Shown piece by piece: positions 51,601 to 53,239 of a stretch of 53,239 bases of DNA. The notes beneath the pieces are model-generated. The model did not search any database, was not told where the DNA came from, and saw only the letters and a program-made list of their open reading frames with translations. The position numbers and the translations under genes are program-made. How positions within the stretch are numbered: position 1 is the first letter of the stretch; every line of letters starts with the position of its first letter. Source of the stretch: Gemmatimonas sp. (GTDB lineage: Bacteria; Gemmatimonadota; Gemmatimonadetes; Gemmatimonadales; Gemmatimonadaceae); NCBI GenBank assembly GCA_025361705.1, contig JANYJW010000064.1:1-53239 (forward strand), given 5' to 3'.

Positions 51601-52340
51601 CGTGCAGCGCGCATGCGTACGGACGAGCCGCTCGACATTGTGGTCGTCACGAGGATCCCGCTGAAACGGCCAACCCGTGGATCGTACGTGGACAGGCGCA
51701 CTGTGCGCCGCAACCCATCACGGGGCACATCGCCATCGAAGTCGATGCCGTTCAGCATTGCCCGATTCTGGTCAGCGCCTTGACCGAATGCTCCGATTGA
51801 GCGCAGGCCGTCCGCGCCCGGGGCAACGTGCAGCGCAGCTATCCCGGACAGGCCCGCGCCGGGATTGCCCGTCAGCTCACCGGACAGACCGGTGCCGAAA
51901 TCAACCCGTTGGTCGTCCGCACCTGGCTGCCGCCCTGTGCGCGGGTCGTCGCGCGATGGTCGGGACCGCGTCGCCACAACGCGGATCATGTCAAGCGCTT
52001 CGACGTGGGACTGCAAGACCCAGCGCAGTGGTTCCGCCGCGCGCCGCTCAGTCGCGGTCACGACCACGACGCGAGGAGTGAAACCGATGGCCCGGAGATG
52101 GACACGCCACGTTCCGGAGACACTGGCGCCACATCGCACGAGGAGGCTGCCCTCGGCGTCAGCTCTCGTCGACCGATTGCCGGCTGGCGGTTCGCAATAT
52201 GCCTCCGCGCCGGCAATCGGTTGCTCGTGGCTGTCCAGCGCCCGCCCCCGCATCCCAATCTCGGCCTGCCCCCGTACCGAGGCCGGGATTGTCACGCCCC
52301 ACACGACCGCGAGCTTCCGCAGCAACCGCCAGCGCGACAC
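48663..52340 (-). CDS. TonB-receptor-like outer-membrane protein with a C-terminal double LTxxQ tail
   Basis: A 1225-residue exported protein. Signal peptide at 1-25 (LLRKLAVVWGVTIPASVRGQ). Residues about 27-112 form a carboxypeptidase-regulatory-like beta domain (RALDSHEQPIAGAEAYC), then a short plug-like part (NRAMLNGIDFDGDVPRDGL) and a long beta-barrel (about 230-1080). Residues about 1085-1225 are helical with two exact LTxxQ motifs, LTSGQ (1121-1125) and LTAEQ (1189-1193), like Spy/CpxP chaperones. Seven cysteines: three close pairs and one in the tail. No TonB box is certain. ATG start; 10 bp after the small secreted-protein gene. Its GC content is lower than in the rest of the window. 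Confidence 0.83.
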   Translation of the reverse strand: MSRWRLLRKLAVVWGVTIPASVRGQAEIGMRGRALDSHEQPIAGAEAYCEPPAGNRSTRADAEGSLLVRCGASVSGTWRVHLRAIGFTPRVVVVTATERRAAEPLRWVLQSHVEALDMIRVVATRSRPSRDDPRTGRQPGADDQRVDFGTGLSGELTGNPGAGLSGIAALHVAPGADGLRSIGAFGQGADQNRAMLNGIDFDGDVPRDGLRRTVRLSTYDPRVGRFSGILVTTTMSSGSSVRMRAARVSIEPGIWGLPFRERPTRRAVASLTASGPLHGPAKYANLSAQLAVAPDVGYSVLSQRADRPVDGTLSQSAIDVLRRANESMGAAIEPQAEPLPRMNFSASAVSRLDFTKAAEFGATTDGTVLYLLTQASTRYSPGVGLSPWTALSRTTRAQSTASQATLVWAPYIRSVLSEMRLAYSFSESASLPTWQAPGLNVQVSDSASNQTGMAALGGASLGTSRVARKQLLGSYDVSWMTLDRRHRFNLFADALSLFANISQHANAAATWSFASLDALAAGRADFFERSDTRTATSIHALRGSLALSDVMTLNRKTLLTGADEGRGLSVQVGLRLDWAGGGRGPSRDQNADSLFNIRTGVVPSSLRTAPMLGFTWGHGVVTLSDNGVITDTRTKVSGGVRVYRGATDPLSNVPVFQVTDQGGPRQFSCTGAAAPPVPWGWPREGGVLPDGCLAGAPAVMTTRGRSIVAVARAYEPARSTRLELKLRQVLAPPLVLTVGVSAAGGASGAQSIDKNLRTQPRFRLPDEASRPVFAPASAIDPLSGRVALGGSRVDSTYTMVLERNSGLRTRFLQPTVGVTWRARPGPALSPVSSSSSDLGSALSVSYALTDATTQVTGFVGPTSDDPRLPVWSRLASPRHALVVETTTMLGEHVRLAASLRATSGYRYTPMVATDVNGDGLPNDVAFIASSLAVSRVDDPRARRCVERQRGRLALLNSCEAGWSIAQNTVAATFAPGFFGRNDRVAVTILVTNPLAALDALVHSGEGLRGWGVTAMPDPTLLVPRTFDATRQAFSYDVSPQFGRSALRDNYLVNPFKLSVDARVTLGPPLEDEWLRLVVKDLRQQGGQPTAKDFQDHIVSNAELYGGVEGLLLLRLQTVLGLTSGQCDSLRAIEQDRRAFREATYLPVATALADGIPAVGSGSLRTLYRGAIARSLDQSWSTIQRLRDVLTAEQQSRLKTQRVALSLFMTHADAVRASTGPQLLPR

Positions 52341-52350
52341 GCGGCAACGC

Positions 52351-52704
52351 CTATTGCGGCGTCGAGCCGTGCGGGCGCAGGCGTTCGGAGTTCGCGTCGA
52401 ATGCCTTGCGGTCCGCGTCGCTGCGCAGAAGCGTCCGCAAGGCGGAATCGCGTCCGCGATTCAGCGCGATGCGCCTGCCCCACGAGCCCGGTGCGCGCCC
52501 GTCGAGCGCCAACTGCACGTTGTTCTCGTTCCGAATGACGCGCATCGCACTGTCCTTCGTCTCTGTGGGAAGCGTGATGCCAGCGAAGAGCCCGCGGTAG
52601 ATGTTCTGGACGGTGGTTTCGGGATCGCCCGCCTTGAGCGCCGCCTGGGCGCGCGCGGGGCGACCTGCAAGCAACACGAGCAACGCCAGGGCCAGAAGCC
52701 GCAT
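52351..52704 (-). CDS. Small secreted protein with Spy/CpxP-like end
   Basis: A 117-residue protein. Signal peptide at 1-19 (LLALALLVLLAGRPARAQ). The mature part is charged and helical. Its end RTLLRSDADRKAFDANSERLRP follows the LTxxQ-like pattern seen in periplasmic Spy/CpxP-type proteins (L-x-x-x-Q/R-x-x-F-D-x-N), without an exact LTxxQ. No cysteine. It lies between the DsbA-like gene (50 bp) and the large receptor gene (10 bp), all minus strand, so the three probably form one transcript. The product may act as a periplasmic chaperone or sensor; this is inference. Confidence 0.7.
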   Translation of the reverse strand: MRLLALALLVLLAGRPARAQAALKAGDPETTVQNIYRGLFAGITLPTETKDSAMRVIRNENNVQLALDGRAPGSWGRRIALNRGRDSALRTLLRSDADRKAFDANSERLRPHGSTPQ

Positions 52705-52754
52705 GTGTGTCTCCGGATTGGAGTAGGACGGGAGGACAGCTAGGCACGGTGCTT

Positions 52755-53239
52755 TCAGCGCGCCGACACAACCTCAAACGGCGCGCGGCCCGCACGCACA
52801 CGATTGCGCGCCTCCATCAGTTCCGTGCGCGTCGGAACACGATTCAGCCGAAAACCATTGACAACGACGGTCGGCGTCGCCTGAAGTCCCATCCGCTCGC
52901 CAAAGGCCATGGCATCATCCAGCGATCGGACTGGGTCGGCACTCTTTGCACAGCGATCGGCGCGGCGGCCGGCGTGCCACCCCGCCGCGTCGGCATATGT
53001 GGCCCAGTCCTTCAAACCGAGGGAGTCCTGACCTGCGAACAACGTGTTTACCATGGCATCGAAGTGGCCTTCTTGTCCAGCACATTCGAGGAGTCGGGCC
53101 GCCGGCGCCGCAAACCGGTGCTGGGACAATGAGAACGGAATGAACCGCACCGCGAGTGCAAGACTGTCCTCCTGCTGGATGGCGCGCGTCACCAGATGGA
53201 AACGGCGACAGCCGGGACACTCCAGATCGGAGAGTACAA
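52755..53239 (-). CDS. DsbA-like thioredoxin-fold protein (partial, N-terminus off the window)
   Basis: The frame is open to the window edge, giving 161 residues. The first visible residues are VLSDLECPGCRRFH, which contain a CPGC active site after the central strand, as in DsbA/DsbG-type proteins (usual form DFECPxC). A helical insert follows (LLECAGQEGHFDAMVNTLF), and the cis-proline loop is ATPTVVVNG. Starting at the internal GTG (53190-53192) would lose the active site, so the true start must lie beyond 53239. Two more cysteines (LLECAGQ, DRCAKS) occur. It would oxidise or isomerise disulfides in the periplasm; the cysteine-pair-rich receptor downstream is a natural client. Confidence 0.87.
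   Translation of the reverse strand, partial: VLSDLECPGCRRFHLVTRAIQQEDSLALAVRFIPFSLSQHRFAAPAARLLECAGQEGHFDAMVNTLFAGQDSLGLKDWATYADAAGWHAGRRADRCAKSADPVRSLDDAMAFGERMGLQATPTVVVNGFRLNRVPTRTELMEARNRVRAGRAPFEVVSAR

Noticed and set aside
53190..53192. GTG as the start of the DsbA-like gene
   Set aside because: The CPGC active site lies upstream in the same open frame, so the gene must start beyond the window.

Overview
The window is 53.2 kb of very GC-rich bacterial chromosome (about two thirds G+C, with visibly lower GC after about 48.65 kb). It carries 42 protein genes, two of them cut by the window edges, plus one gene remnant. I recognise no rRNA, tRNA, CRISPR array or transposase. The mix suggests a Gram-negative, lipoprotein-rich, aerobic heterotroph, most like Gemmatimonadota. 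The grounds are many Sec-exported peptidases, LolA/BNR-propeller and TonB-receptor-like outer-membrane proteins, a short primary-type sigma factor, and YlbF, YajQ, SpoIID and DUF4105 proteins together. The phylum is inferred from style and gene content, not from a marker gene.

Layout. 1-4.4 kb (minus): translation and nucleotide operon rpmE-prfA-prmC-ylbF-like-tmk-S41 protease. 4.6-15.4 kb (plus): Crp/Fnr regulator, metallo-beta-lactamase-fold hydrolase, CsgG-like secreted protein, GAF/HD-GYP phosphodiesterase, M14 carboxypeptidase, OB-fold/PAS/GGDEF cyclase and GH29 fucosidase. 15.4-20.5 kb (mixed strands): TspO-like protein, lipoprotein cytochrome c, glycosyltransferase-methyltransferase fusion, TerB-like protein and M20 peptidase. 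20.6-36.3 kb: a long minus-strand run including larE-unknown-sigma54 regulator-membrane protein, aldehyde dehydrogenase, lepB, sigA, a TylF-like methyltransferase and yajQ-rimO-spoIID-DUF4105-hyuA-hyuB. 36.4-48.2 kb: a giant LolA/BNR-propeller protein, LCM-type methyltransferase, D-aminoacylase-like lipoprotein, alpha-amino-acid ester hydrolase, VOC dioxygenase and NhaD antiporter. 48.4-53.2 kb: a C-terminal remnant of comM, then a lower-GC cassette of DsbA-like oxidoreductase, small secreted protein and large outer-membrane receptor.

How genes work together. Four genes touch cyclic-di-GMP or related signalling (HD-GYP, GGDEF with an I-site, YajQ, Crp/Fnr). Many neighbours are joined by NTGA or TGATG stop/start overlaps, which implies translational coupling. 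One of them, CTGA between rpmE and prfA, points to a CTG start for release factor 1.

Most interesting signals: (i) intergenic tracts with 7-bp (or 14-bp) periodicity at five loci; (ii) a DUF4105 protein with the layout of the lipoprotein N-acyltransferase Lnb, inside a tightly coupled operon; (iii) a receptor with a fused double-LTxxQ tail beside a small secreted protein and a CPGC thioredoxin-fold protein, abutting a truncated comM; (iv) a diguanylate cyclase with apparent tandem periplasmic OB-folds; (v) a LarE with three cysteines that could bind an iron-sulfur cluster.
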